Part shown: positions 48,678 to 60,224 of the stretch, piece after piece | Layout: every line of letters starts with the position of its first letter | How positions within the stretch are numbered: position 1 is the stretch's first letter | From: Welwitschia mirabilis | Lineage: Eukaryota; Gnetophyta; Gnetopsida; Welwitschiales | Assembly (NCBI GenBank): GCA_051453625.1 | Contig: JBOZIK010000001.1 | Location: 185,146,674 to 185,210,673, forward strand | DNA length: 64,000 bases | Direction: 5' to 3' | Program-made: the position numbers and the translations under genes | Notes under the pieces: generated by a model | The model's input: the letters and a program-made list of their open reading frames with translations, nothing else | Told to the model about the DNA's origin: nothing | The model's database searches: none

Positions 48678-49830
48678 CATTGCTCTCTTCACAGAATATT
48701 TTCCATGTTCTATATGTATCTTATTTGAGGTCGCATCTTCTATCGCTTTCTACCTTGGTGTGAGAAGATTACTCAATCTGTATGATGAAGCATTCAGTAG
48801 ACATTTTTTATTCTAATAATCAGCTAATTATAAAAGACTACAAAGATGTAAAACTTATTCATCTTCAAGGTTGTATCAAAAAGCATGAGATTACTTACAC
48901 CACTTCCTGAGCCAAAACGTTAAATTCTTAATGTCTTTTGATTGATGGGGAAGACGTAGCCACTAGTCGTGCTTTAGTTTCTTCTATTGGTACAAATTTT
49001 TTACAACCTATAGGGATTAAGTAATTTGATGCTTTATTCACCCTTAATCATACTTTTCATAGTAATTCAATAGGTTCTCTGATCAAAGAAGGTGAGACTA
49101 CACGTAGATGACATCATAGTACTTAATCACAATCTACTCTCCAAGATGTTAGCAATAATAAAAAGGGTAAAAATGAAACTAGATATAGCTTTCATACAAC
49201 TCATGATAATGATGTTGATAAGCTTCATTTAAATTCTGATGGTAAACCAACTTCTTTGAAATACGTCATTCTACATCATTAATGGGTCCAAGCCATACAA
49301 AAAGAATACCATAATCTTGTAGAACATGGTATATGAAAGTTGGTCCATAAAATTAATGAACTTATACAACATAAAATCATTGCATCAATACATTACCTGA
49401 TCATACAATCAATGATTGCTACTCAAACAAAGATACTTAGTTAAAATAATTTCTAGTATTTTAATCCAAGATTGGATTGACAATGAGTTTAGTCAAACTC
49501 ATTTTTATTTTGTACATCATGGGCTTCATTTGACTTTTAAGTCTCTAATTAAACTCATATCTAATTCTAGTACTACAGGACATATAGTATAAATATGGCC
49601 TATTACTATCGGTTATGCAGTACACATTTTGACCTAAAATTAGGGAATGTGTAATCCATTTGAATAATCCTATTTACTATAGGATGTGTAGCCATAAATT
49701 AAATGCCTTTTTTATGAAGTAGTTTCCTCACATGGCAACTCCTTTCTAGAGCTTTTATTATAGGCTGCATTTTTAAGGTTTTTCTATGGGCACACTAGTT
49801 TTCCCTTTGAAGAGAACATATTCTGACATT
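48678..49830 (+). pseudogene. Copia 1 residual pol, integrase missing
   Basis: After the protease, the sequence reads like the usual linker (IFHVLYVSYLRSHLLSLSTL, then a DYKDVKLIHLQG-like segment) with stops and frame changes. At about 49,240-49,345 a reverse transcriptase N-terminus is seen (W.QAIQKEYHNLVEHG.*KLV), again with TGG>TGA. The roughly 550 bp between them are too short for an integrase and show no His-His zinc region or catalytic core. The rest to the polypurine tract is not recognisable. Confidence 0.5.
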
Positions 49831-49841
49831 GAAGGGGGAAT
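49831..49841 (+). mobile_element. Polypurine tract of copia 1
   Basis: GAAGGGGGAA ends one base before the 3' LTR, as in plant copia elements. Confidence 0.75.
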
Positions 49842-50006
49842 TGTTAAGGCTAGTACACACTATACTTCCATGCCTAGGGATACATGAAAATCCTAGTAAT
49901 GTGCTTACTTATTTAAGTAAGCTCTTTGTTAAATAAGAAAAAATAAATAAAACTTTGATTCAGAAATATTGTGATCTTCATTTTTTAGCATTCTTATTTT
50001 CTAACA
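49842..50006 (+). repeat. 3' LTR of copia 1
   Basis: It starts TGTTAAGGCT directly after the polypurine tract and ends TCTAACA. The shared core with the 5' LTR is ATGCCTAGGGATACATGAAA and AATCCTAGT. Confidence 0.85.
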
Positions 50007-50984
50007 CTCTATGATTCTTAAAATTTACTTTAAATTATCTTTTTCTTATGTATGTTTCTTTTTAATTTCTAAACACAAAGAGTAACTAATTAAAGAAAAC
50101 TTGTCTGATATCTCTTAAAGATTATCACTTAGAGTTCTCTTATTTCTTTATTGATTCTTATTTCATGACTTATATTTAGGTTCCCGGTTAATGTATGAGA
50201 TCTATTTTAAGTGTATAGTGGATGAACACTAATATACCTTTTGCAGTTGTAAGTTGGCCACTAATAGATAGAAGCCTTAGAATGAAAAGCCTTATTGAGT
50301 GAGTGGGTGATATCATAGCTAAATTGCATAAGTGTTCTTCTAATAGAACCAATCATCTTAATTTTGTACATCCATATCTAAAGAAAAACTTTGAACTATA
50401 TTCTAAAATAAATGTTTCTCATTTCTCAAAGAATTAAAGAAAATATTATTTGTATTTGATGGATATTATTTACATAAGAAATTATTTATATTACATAAAC
50501 ATTATATAATATTTATTTACATACACATTATTTGTCTATAACATTATAGACATTACAAAATGCTTAATTTTATATAATGTTTATATTAAAAAAGTATATG
50601 AACATTATATGTGCTTATTTAAACATGATAATTTAAGATAAATAATTAACTTGGATAATGAGTCTTATAGATTTGGGATGAAGATAAATTTAGAATAGAG
50701 CCAATCTAAATTTCATTTACAATAAGCTAAATTTATAGAAAGAGAATTTACTAATTTGGTTAATAATAAGGTAATTTTAATAAAAATAATAAAAGCATGA
50801 ATTGAATGCTTATATGATAATAATCTTTATCTTAAGCCAAGATTACATTCTATATCTTCAACATTGAATCTCTAGTTTGTATCTACTTAGATACATCTAA
50901 TAAAATTGCAAGAAGATCAAGCATCATTTGAGCTAATTTAACTTCTAAGTTTAATGTTTTAAATATGTCACATTCATTATTTCA
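50007..50984 (-). other. Probable 3' LTR remains of copia 2
   Basis: The part 50,641-50,830 resembles 60,250-60,400 (AATTT(A/C)..TCATTTA, GGTTA.TTAA.AATA.G.TAATTTTAAT, then AAAGCATG...TTGAA in the first). These two sites flank the minus-strand copia 2, so they are probably its LTRs. The left part (50,007-50,640) has nothing that I can name. Confidence 0.35.
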
Positions 50985-51106
50985 TAGTTATCCATTACTC
51001 CTTCTTTTAGGTAATGGGTATTCTTTAACTATTCTTGATAATATGTTGGCTCATCCACTTTAGTAACTAATGATAAAATTGCATATTCATTATTATATCT
51101 AATTTC
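50985..51106 (-). pseudogene. Copia 2, start of reverse transcriptase (left of the LINE)
   Basis: Read on the minus strand from the target-site copy, the frame gives GVLEIRYNNEYAILSLVTK and then VDEPTYYQE. This is the usual copia run-in to reverse transcriptase (R..R....EYALL......EP.S..EA). It is the continuation of the frame that stops at the LINE at 57,084. The remainder of the reverse transcriptase is missing; LTR-like sequence follows within about 150 bp. Confidence 0.6.
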
Positions 51107-51118
51107 TAGAACACCCTT
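51107..51118. repeat. LINE target-site duplication, left copy
   Basis: TAGAACACCCTT, identical to 57,084-57,095. It sits next to the T-run that is the polyA tail of the minus-strand LINE. Confidence 0.85.
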
Positions 51119-52499
51119 TTTTTTTTTGAAAAAAGTATATATAGTAAACTAGAAAATGTACATCATGGGCGAAAATGCCCAGGAATAATAGGAAAGCTAA
51201 ATTATTCATAAAGGGGAAGTAGTATACTAGTTGGTAAATAGAGACTTATGCAATAGGCTAAAATGAGGGCAAAACCACCCCTCGCCTATGTACTCATGGG
51301 AATCTGCCTATCTAGTAATGCAAAACACATGTAGAAAATAGACAAAAAGAAATATAGAACTATTGACAGACGAGGGAGAAACTACCCCTTAAGATAAGAA
51401 GTTACAAAAAACTTAGTTTTAGAAGGGAATAGACATGAAGGAGGAGGATTATAGTTCTCTATAGAATCGAAACATGTTTCAATGATTATGTTCAAGGAGA
51501 AATCTACCCAAACTATCAAAGAGAATTCAAATGCTTGATTTATCTCTTTAATTCTTTAGCACCTACTGGATTTTTCTTTGGGTGAAGACGAAGGGATTTC
51601 TTCTTGTAGTTTGATTTTATGGACTAGGATAGGGCTCTGTGTGAGAATCCCAATGTGATGAAGGGGTATCTCTTCAACCCCTGAATGATTGCTAGCAATA
51701 CCTCTTGTCTAACTACGTTTATGTCAATGCCTTCCTAATGTTAAGGTTGTATTTTCATTGAAGAAGAATCAGAAGTGGAGCTCTGTGAAGAGCTAGGGCC
51801 CAAGGCTAGAGCAGGGAAGGGTTAAGCATGCCTACCTTGCTTGTGAGAGTTGGGTGATGGTTGATCTTGAGCCAGCTCCTAGGTTGTGTTAGAAAGGTAT
51901 TCCTTAGATGTCTTCTGTTAAGCTGAGGTGAAGATGGCTTCTCTAAATAACCTGGGGATAAAGGAGCCCCCTCTTATTAGGGCTAGCTTGCATAGCTATT
52001 TCCTTTAGAATAGGGTTCCTATCATATGAGGTTCTTCTCATCGAGGTTTTTCTAGGGGATGTCTAATGAGGATAATAACAAGGTTGAGGGTAAGAGGCTT
52101 TTCTTATTCGTGCTGCTCTTTAAAGAGGCAGGATTAATCCTAAGTACCTTGAGGAATCCTTTCATTTAAGAACTTGAATGAAGAAGAATGGCAGGTTCAC
52201 CTAACATCCCAAGTCAAAAGCTTTAAAGAAAGAAAAATAAATACTTAAAAGCTTGGAGTAATTCCCTAATTGAATGAAGTAGCAATTCATTAGTTCTACA
52301 CCTAGTTCCTAAGGGGGCGGTAATGCCTTCCTGCTAATGTGCCCACTAAGTAGTTTAGGAACCCCATCGAGGAAGAAATAGAGAGCTTTACATTGCTCTT
52401 TACTTCCAAACAAAATCCACTTACCTTCTTTAGAGATCTTTAGTAGCTTGGAGAAGGAGTCTTTAGAGATTTTTATTGGAGTTCTTTAAAAAGTGGTGC
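51119..52499 (-). other. LINE 3' part and tail
   Basis: This covers the end of ORF2 or the 3' UTR, finishing in a polyA tail (plus-strand T-run next to the target-site copy). No further domain is recognised. Confidence 0.6.
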
Positions 52500-55400
52500 A
52501 TCCTCCTCTTCATCGCCTATAGAAGGGGGTGATGTTAGCCCCTTTTTCTCCTCTCAGTTTATGTAAAAGGGATCCCCACCCTGTTGCCTATATTTTCTTC
52601 CATAGAACAAGGCATACTTAAAGAGGCCTAGATCAGAAGGCGTAATAGTTGGAGTGGCTCCGATCGTAATTTTAACTTGGAAATGAAGGTAAATAATTCT
52701 CCTTTCTATATATATAGGAAAGGGTAATGAAGCATTATTAAAAATCAAATTATTTTTGATCTACCAAATTTGCCAAAAAATCAAGCGGATCCCATCTAAT
52801 AAATTCATGTCAAGGGTGTTACAGGTCTGGTAGTACTTCATCATTATAAAGATTAATTCCTTACTCTAAATGCATTGATGAAAAAGATGCTATGCTGTTT
52901 CTGGATTAGAGTAGCAGATGGAATAGTTAGGATCTACTTAAAATCCTCTTTTGAACAATTAGCCTCTTGTTAAAATTCTCTAATGGTATTTTAGCCAATA
53001 AAAACCTTAATTTTTTCTAGAATCTATCCCTTCTAATACTTCTTATAACCATCTTATTTTCTATACTTTTTTATAAGGATCTGCTTAGTTGAATCAGTCT
53101 GATAAATGTTCAAATCTGTAAGTTATTGGTAAGCTTTACTGAGATGCTTCCTTAGACAAGATTCCCCATGATCAATTGTCTAATCTCTGTATTTGTAATT
53201 AATCAAATCACACCAGGATTGACTTCCTTTTTGTAGTCTCTTTAGAATTCTATGTGCTCTAGTGAGAATACAGTCTTTGGGTTTTTAAATTTCCCAAGAT
53301 TCTAATTCATTTAGGCAAGCAATAATCTTCCATTTCCAGAGATGAATTCAGTGGTAATCCTTTTCTTCTAACCAAATAAAGTCCTTTAAGATCCTATTGA
53401 CTTTTTATATAATATTCCTTTGGGAGGTAATAACAGAAGCTATGTTCCAAAAGAATTAGATTAAGTAGGAGTTTATGAGAATGATTTTATCCTTTAAGAA
53501 GAGAAAGTTATTTTGCTAAGAGCTATACCACCTTTGAATAGATTCTAAGATGTAATTCCAAGTATTTATCTTATACCAATTTCAAAGAGGGATACCCAGA
53601 TAAATATCCTATAGGTCTGCTAATTTTGTACTCAGGATTTGAGCTATTTTTCCCCTTGTGTTACATTTTCTACTCAAAGTGTGTATTCTTGATTTGTTTT
53701 AATTAGTGTAAAGACCTGTTGCCTCTCCAAAAATGTTCATAATGTTTTTTTTTACTTTTGCTTGCTGATATGAAGCCCTGATCATGATGATGATGTTGTC
53801 TATATAGTAATTATTGAGAAAGGTTTGGCCTCTAATTCTGATTCCTATAACTCCATTACTTCTTAAGAAAACCTATAATGCATTCATCACAAACAAAAAA
53901 AGTTATGGGAATAGGAGGTCTTCTTATCTTTAATTCTTCCTATTGAGAAGAAATTTGATCTATGATTGTTGAGCTCTACACTAAATCTAGTGGAAGCCTA
54001 CATGTTTAGCTAAAGATTAATAATATCTTAAGAGAAGTCTATTTTCCTAAGAATACATCTTAAATCTTATATTTAGTTTAGTAATATGAAGAGGAAATTT
54101 GTATTTTTTAATAGAATGAATGATCTCATGAGTCAAGAGGATTTGATCTTGGAAATACCTAGATTGGATAAATCTAGTTTTGTTCACTAAAATCACATTG
54201 GGAAGCAAGGGGGCAATTTAGGAAATCATGATCTTTGCAAAAATTTTGTAAATAATATTACAAACACCTAAAAGTCTAAAATCTTCTGGTTTGCTAGCAT
54301 TCCTTTTTTTAGTATGAATATCACTCTAATTTTGTTCATCTCCCTAGGAATCCATCTATTATGAAAGACTTCCTACATTACATCATAAAGGTTATTCCCT
54401 AAGATGAAGAAGTGGGATTTAAAGAGTTCGATTGGCCAACTATCAGGACCAAGGCTCGATTATTATTCATGGATCAACTAGCACATAAAATCTCTTTTCT
54501 ATTCATGGGTTTAGTAAACATATAATTATCTTCATTCAAGATTTTCTTGCTTTTTGGAATTAAGCTGAGGGTAATATCATCTCATTTTGAGATTCTCTTA
54601 AGATGGACCTATAATTCCTTAACTATTTCCTCTTAATTTTTCATGATTTGATGTCATATAAAAAGTGTTCTAATTTTGTTATCAGATCTATGCTGGTTGG
54701 CCTATTGGAAAAAGAATCTAGTATGCTTATCACCCTTTTTGAGCCACTTGATCCTTAAGCATTCTCTCCACTAATGCTCTTCATCATCGTTTATTTCTTG
54801 AAAATTCATTAGGCACTGATATTCTCTGTTTCGAAGACTATCCTAGTTATATCCCTTCTCTTGCTCGGTTTAGATTCTTTTGAGTTCTCCTTAAGTTCAG
54901 TTTTTGATTCAAACCTCTATTTATCTTTTCTTATCTAATCTCTTCTGTAAGCCTTTAGGGTATTTAGGCCTCTATATAAAAAATTTATAGGTTAAATTTC
55001 ATCATACTATATCTAAATTATTTTCAATAGAATTCTAGTTTCTATCTAGTTAATCTAATATTGTTCCATACAAAATGGAGTTTTCTAGGGAAAAATCACC
55101 TTCATTATGAGCTTGATAGAATGGTGATTCAAGGAAATTTTATTTAGACCATAGGCTTCAAGTAGGAGTTTAGCTAGATCCTTTTCAATCAGGAATCTGT
55201 CAATCTTAGACATTATCAAATCTATACCTACTATTTTATTTGATCACATGTATTTACACCCAACAATAGGGATGTCTGTGAGGGATTATCTTACTAAAAA
55301 ATCTTTTAGTATTGAGGCATCTCTAGAATTTCAGTTATCATCCCATGATTTTTCTTAGTGGTGAAGACATTGATTGAAGTCATCTAATATAAGCCATTTA

Positions 55401-55760
55401 TATTTATCTACTATAGTTCTCTACACTTCTTTTAATATAGCAGCTTTGTCTTGATTTTGCTATGGACTATAAATATTTGTGATAGTCTAGCCTTTATTCT
55501 TAAGGAGAATTGTGATATGGTTCTTACTACTATGAATCAGATCTACCTATTTTTTGGTAGAGATTAGAAGACCACCAGCCTTGGGCTACAATAGTAAAAG
55601 ATATTCATTATAGCTCTAGTTTTATTTTTTCCATATCATTTTTTATATTTGTTTTTTATAAGTAAACTAAATTAATATTAAATTGACTAATCAGATTTTG
55701 TAGGGTCTTTTTCTTATAAGAGGAACCTAATCCCCTGCAATTCCATGTAAGACAATTCAT
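52500..55760 (-). pseudogene. LINE ORF2 (endonuclease and reverse transcriptase)
   Basis: It begins MNCLTWNCRGLGS at 55,760, the classic start of the L1 APE endonuclease, followed by LQNLISQFNINLVYL. The reverse transcriptase catalytic motif (53,795-53,806) reads YIDN where FADD or YADD is expected. Ala>Ile and Asp>Asn fit C>T and G>A changes. It continues with SRKCNTRGKIAQILSTKL, IYLGIPL and later the C-terminal segment KIKVFI..NTIREF. Stops and small frameshifts occur throughout. Confidence 0.8.
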
Positions 55761-55929
55761 TGGGGGTGTTTTGGCCCCTTTCTAGGAGCTTGTCCTTTCC
55801 TTAAGATATCATTGATAGTGGCTTGGGAGCTATTTGCAACGTTCTTCATCCTTTCTTATTCTCGTAGGGTTCTGTTACTGGGACTTCTTTTCTTTTGGGT
55901 TTTTACTTCATTGAATTCATCATCATTTA

Positions 55930-56838
55930 AATGTTGTTAAGTATCCTTCTCATCTAAGAGATGTTGAAATGGATTATACCCTCTTCTGACACTTCCTTTT
56001 TCTTGCTTTTCTTAGGAAAAATAGTAGTACTTTTTTTAGTTTGTTCCTTTCTTTGCTTATGTTAGCATATATTTTGATTATGACTAGTTTTCCCACAAAA
56101 AGTGTAGGTTTCTTTTGGTTTTTCTTCAATATCGATCAGTCTTTTTCAACATTCTTCTTGTATATGACCCAATCTTCCACAATGTGAGCATTTCTTTTTA
56201 GGAGAAGCACATATTTCAGAGAGGTATCCTAATTTTCCTAGACTGTGCAAGGAATTGAAAGGTTCTCATATATGACATCAAGATCATAAATATAAACTTT
56301 ACATATTAAATCTCCTTAGTATCCTCGAGGCTTATTCAAACATAGAATCTAACCAATACTAATTTTTTTTATCTAATAGTAATTTGGTTAAGTTTAATCA
56401 GTTCTCCAAATTGAGCTGTAATTCTCCTTAATAGATCTTCATCCCAAAACTCCAGGGGAAACTTGTGAATGCAGATCTAGATCAAAAGTATCTTAAATAG
56501 ACTCAGGTTTGATTATGTCCCCAGTGTCCATTTGGCTAGGGCAAGGCCTTGCACACCAAAAAACCATGGTCCTCTTATAATTATTTCATCCTAATCTTGT
56601 TCATTATCTAGTTAAAATAATACCATCCCTTCTAGAATTGTATTAAAATCAACTTTACTAACTCCTATTCATTTTGTAGCAACCCATTCATGGATCCAAT
56701 CCAACCTTGATTGAGGACTAAATGAAATAAACTTGACAATTAGGCTGTATTTGAGCTTCTTCTTAATTTTACTACATGCATCTTCATCGATGTCTAAAAT
56801 AAAGGTTTCCCTTCCCTAAAGAACTGAGTATTCTTCAT
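55930..56838 (-). pseudogene. LINE ORF1 (gag-like, CCHC knuckles)
   Basis: The start is the ATG at 56,838 (MKNTQFFREGKPLF...). A segment FTSFPWSFGMKIY matches the plant L1 gag pattern (…LPLEFWDE..L..IA..FG…). The first knuckle (56,149-56,190) reads CSHCGRLGHIQEEC and is intact. The second (56,065-56,106) reads YTFCGKTSHNQNIC, with the first Cys replaced by Tyr (TAC from TGC, G>A). The codon after the first knuckle is TGA where Trp is usual. Several more stops lie upstream. Confidence 0.75.
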
Positions 56839-57083
56839 GTTAAGGCCAAGCCCCTGAAAAAAAAAAAAAGAAAAAAAAAACTAAAAATTAACCATAACTA
56901 CAAAACAAAATAATCCCATAACTTACAGAGGAATGTCTATCTTACAACCAAAATTGCCCCTATGCTTAGTGACCGAGGACCAAAACCACACTCCCGATCT
57001 GCAATCCTTTAAGCCTTACTCCCTCCTGTGCTCTAGATCTATTAAACCTCTTAGGTCTTTAAAACCCTAGTAGAGCTCCTCAT
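56839..57083 (-). other. LINE 5' UTR
   Basis: The stretch between the 5' target-site copy and the ORF1 ATG is about 245 bp. It contains a long A-run with a single G at about 56,857-56,880 on the plus strand, which is a T-run in the LINE's own direction. The part near the 5' end is more GC-rich. Confidence 0.55.
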
Positions 57084-57095
57084 TAGAACACCCTT
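57084..57095. repeat. LINE target-site duplication, right copy
   Basis: TAGAACACCCTT, a perfect 12-bp match to 51,107-51,118, marking the 5' end of the LINE. Confidence 0.85.
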
Positions 57096-57900
57096 ATTTA
57101 ATCTTGAAGATGTTTGAAGATTTACTTGAGGATATTCCTTTTTTATCTAAATTTATATACTAATAAACTCTTACTCTTAAACTTCCTTTTAGTCATCTTT
57201 ACATTTAGCAATTTTTATCTCTCTAGAAACTTTACCCTAAGGTTGAACATCTTTTTCTCCTTTTTATTTTTTCCCCTCTAAAACTAATGGATCATTGAAG
57301 ATAACATATCTGTCTCATGATAAGTCCTATATTCTATATCCCTTGATGTCATCTACATATCGTTGAAATCTAATTTTCTATAATTTGGGGTTAAGCTTAC
57401 TACTTTAAACATTTAGAACATTTCCATATGTAGGACATTTAATAATCTTTATTTATTCATATCTACCTAGCAATCCACTCTATACTTCCTTTACAATATT
57501 GTCATTAATAGAAAGACATGTCATTCTAGTCATGAAGTAGCATTTAGTATTAACTACCTTCATTCAAAACCTTGTATCCAAATTAGTAAGAAGAATCAAT
57601 GCTTTTAGCACATTCTACAAGTATGTAATTCATCCTTTCTAAAATTCCATTCTAATGTGAAGTTATTAAAACCATGATCTTTTATTTCCTTCAGACTTGT
57701 AGTATTACTCAAACTCCTTTAAGAGGTACTCTCTAATGTAATCTGTCTAAAGACATATAACCTTCTTTTTAGTACTTCTCTCTACTTGGGCCTTAAATTC
57801 TTTAAATTTATTAAAAAATAGACTTTTCTTTAGGGAAAAGTCCTCATATATTTCTAGATTTGTCATTAATAAAGGTAAAAAAAAATATTGTGCAACTCAT
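57096..57900 (-). pseudogene. Copia 2 integrase C-terminal region
   Basis: The minus strand gives SGLLGRYE.IKIIKCPTYGNV, then LNPK, then RFQRYVDDIKGYRI.DLS. This is the copia integrase tail (W.G..P...H..VFGC.AY.HVP...R.KLDP....FLGY....KGYR.....). Stops interrupt it, several explained by TGG or CAG changes. The reading continues toward the LINE with SSRLNKGVL, where it is interrupted. Confidence 0.65.
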
Positions 57901-58559
57901 AAAGATTATTGAGGAGAAGGGTCTTAGACATTACTATGTACAAAATATAGGATATCTTTTCTCTTTGCTATTATATGAAGAAACTTCATTCAACATTATT
58001 TATCATGCACATAATGCTCATAGGAATCATATTTAGGTTTTTGCAAATTTAAAATGAGTATCCTATATAGTACATTATTTAATCCAATCTAGTTGATGTG
58101 TCCAAGATTCTTGTGTTATAACATTGATGTAATATCATCTTGAAGTGAAGTGTCTACATCTTATGCAGATGTATCTTCTAGTAAATTATAGATATTTTAT
58201 TCCTTCTTAGCCTTTATCACAATTAGAGAACTCTCATGTACTTTCAACATGTTATTTTTTCTAATGAATTTACAACCAAGTCCATTCAAAACCCTAAGAA
58301 ATATGAGGTTTCTCATCATTTTTTATACATGATTCACATACTTAAGTGTTCTTATAAATTCATAACACATTTTGATTTTAATTATTATAAGACAAATAAT
58401 TCTAGTTTCTCGTTATGTGTGGAACTAGGATCTATTAAGAGTAATGTGTTATGTAGTTTTTGAACCCATAATGCATTCATGTTTTTAGGTGATTTCATGG
58501 ATTAAATCACATCTTTAGAATTTTTATTAACAATAATTTTTCTCATCATTGTGATGGGA
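57901..58559 (-). pseudogene. Copia 2 segment between gag and integrase tail
   Basis: By position this should hold the protease and the integrase core. The sequence is stop-rich and no motif could be read with confidence. The 75-codon plus-strand frame at 58,236 is probably chance. Confidence 0.4.
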
Positions 58560-59045
58560 AAATTCCTTTTTATGGGTGTGGTTCTATTTCTCCTCTTTAT
58601 TAGTCTTTAGCTTTTAGCATTTCCTTATGAAATTCTTACATTCTTCATAATAGTAAACTTCCTTATTCTTCTTATTATCCCATGTAGATTTGGACTTTGA
58701 TTAGGATCTTCATTTTCCAAGGTCTCGTTTCATGGTGTATCCTCTAGTCAATAATCCTCTAGCAATTTAATCTATAGTAGTAGAATTCATTTATTTTTCT
58801 AATAAGAGTGATGTAGTTACTATGTCTAATTGTATGATATGCTTTCCATAGTATAGGTGGAAGATATTTAAGAAAATAATAGCCTCATCCTCCTCTTCAA
58901 TTTGCACCTTAATCCTTAAAAGATGATAGATTAGCTCATTTAAAGTAATTGAATAATTTGCTACATACATATCTTTCTTCATGTTAAAGTCATATAATTT
59001 CAACTTCAAGTATATCTTTTTAACTAGAGACTTCATTATGTACAA
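58560..59045 (-). pseudogene. Copia 2 gag relic
   Basis: The minus-strand open frame reads SLVKKIYLKLKLYDFNMKKD, then YSITLNELIYHLLRIKVQIE, then EEDEAIIFLN, then YYGKHIIQLDIVTTSLL. This is the copia gag (UBN2-type) pattern: L..L...KM.EG.SV..H...F..L...L...G..I.DED.A..LL.SLP.SY......L......L....V...L. Downstream, KEVYYYEECKNFIRKC may be a knuckle with Cys>Tyr changes. The frame is open for 84 codons, then broken. Confidence 0.75.
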
Positions 59046-59303
59046 GATTTTGATCTTCAGCCATAGTATAGTAAAATAATCTCCCTTTACTGTGTTGAAT
59101 AGTATATTATAGATTTTTAACGTTGATTTACCACAAAGTAAAGTTATTTCTATTCTTGAACTTCTTCACATTAAACTATGTGTTTAACATCTTGGATTTC
59201 ATTCCAATAGTGTCTTACTTAACTAATTTCTTAAATACCAATTATTACAAAAATTTAGAAAGGCCAATGAAATATGAAAGCTTGCCCTAAACCAATAATG
59301 CTA

Positions 59304-59337
<34 letters not shown>

Positions 59338-59645
59338 GAGTACATACCAAATTTTAATGTGAGTCTATAGTGTACTTGTTTCCATGAGAAAATAAAATTT
59401 TCCTTTTATCCTAATAGAAAGAAAACATAATTAGAAGATATTTCAACTTATCTCTATGTTATAATAGCACCTTACTAGCCTACAACTAGTTAATCTTCCT
59501 CACTCAATACACTCATAATTAAATAAGCTAATAGTTCTTATGATGTCGCATAATTCTCATGCCTTGTAGACCTTTTTAAGGCCACTTATATAGGCCTAGT
59601 ATTCTAAAGTAAACATGTTCTATCATTTACTATTTGGGATACACC
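59046..59645 (-). other. Probable 5' leader and LTR start of copia 2
   Basis: A possible decayed primer site complement, TCTTAAATACCA, lies at 59,230-59,241 (GCTCTGATACCA expected). If real, the 5' LTR of copia 2 begins just to the right and continues through the gap to about 60,400. This is weak. Confidence 0.3.
59304..59337 (+). repeat. Compound microsatellite (AT)n(GA)n
   Basis: About eight AT units are followed directly by about eight GA units. Confidence 0.95.
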
Positions 59646-60224
59646 NNNNNNNNNNNNNNNNNNNNNNNNNNNNNNNNNNNNNNNNNNNNNNNNNNNNNNN
59701 NNNNNNNNNNNNNNNNNNNNNNNNNNNNNNNNNNNNNNNNNNNNNNNNNNNNNNNNNNNNNNNNNNNNNNNNNNNNNNNNNNNNNNNNNNNNNNNNNNNN
59801 NNNNNNNNNNNNNNNNNNNNNNNNNNNNNNNNNNNNNNNNNNNNNNNNNNNNNNNNNNNNNNNNNNNNNNNNNNNNNNNNNNNNNNNNNNNNNNNNNNNN
59901 NNNNNNNNNNNNNNNNNNNNNNNNNNNNNNNNNNNNNNNNNNNNNNNNNNNNNNNNNNNNNNNNNNNNNNNNNNNNNNNNNNNNNNNNNNNNNNNNNNNN
60001 NNNNNNNNNNNNNNNNNNNNNNNNNNNNNNNNNNNNNNNNNNNNNNNNNNNNNNNNNNNNNNNNNNNNNNNNNNNNNNNNNNNNNNNNNNNNNNNNNNNN
60101 NNNNNNNNNNNNNNNNNNNNNNNNNNNNNNNNNNNNNNNNNNNNNNNNNNNNNNNNNNNNNNNNNNNNNNNNNNNNNNNNNNNNNNNNNNNNNNNNNNNN
60201 NNNNNNNNNNNNNNNNNNNNNNNN
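59646..60224. other. Assembly gap (579 N)
   Basis: A run of N, probably within the right LTR of copia 2. Frames across it are artefacts. Confidence 1.

Larger units (their letters stand above)
45654..50006 (+). mobile_element. Ty1/copia retrotransposon 1, decayed, plus strand
   Basis: The element is 4.35 kb with short LTRs of 169 bp (45,654-45,822) and 165 bp (49,842-50,006), both TG...CTAACA. The primer site TGGTATTAGAGCA is at 45,825-45,837 and the polypurine tract GAAGGGGGAA at 49,831-49,840. Internal order is a leader of about 1.6 kb, gag (from 47,479), zinc knuckle (48,336), protease (48,543), a pre-integrase-like stretch, and a short reverse transcriptase start (about 49,240). Integrase and most of the reverse transcriptase were not recognised. 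Flanking 5-mers are CTTTG and CTCTA, compatible with a decayed CTCTG duplication. Confidence 0.8.
51119..57083 (-). mobile_element. L1-type LINE (non-LTR retrotransposon), near full length, minus strand
   Basis: This 5.96-kb element is bounded by a perfect 12-bp target-site duplication and ends in a polyA tail (the T-run from 51,119 on the plus strand). From its 5' end it has a 5' UTR, ORF1 (gag-like, DUF4283 type, with two CCHC knuckles), ORF2 with an APE-type endonuclease starting at 55,760 and a reverse transcriptase, and a C-terminal segment. Stops are scattered, so it is dead. Plant L1 elements have exactly this layout. It inserted into copia 2 between the integrase and reverse transcriptase regions. 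Confidence 0.9.

Noticed and set aside
58236-58463. Plus-strand frame of 75 codons in copia 2
   Set aside because: Opposite to the coding strand of the element and without similarity.
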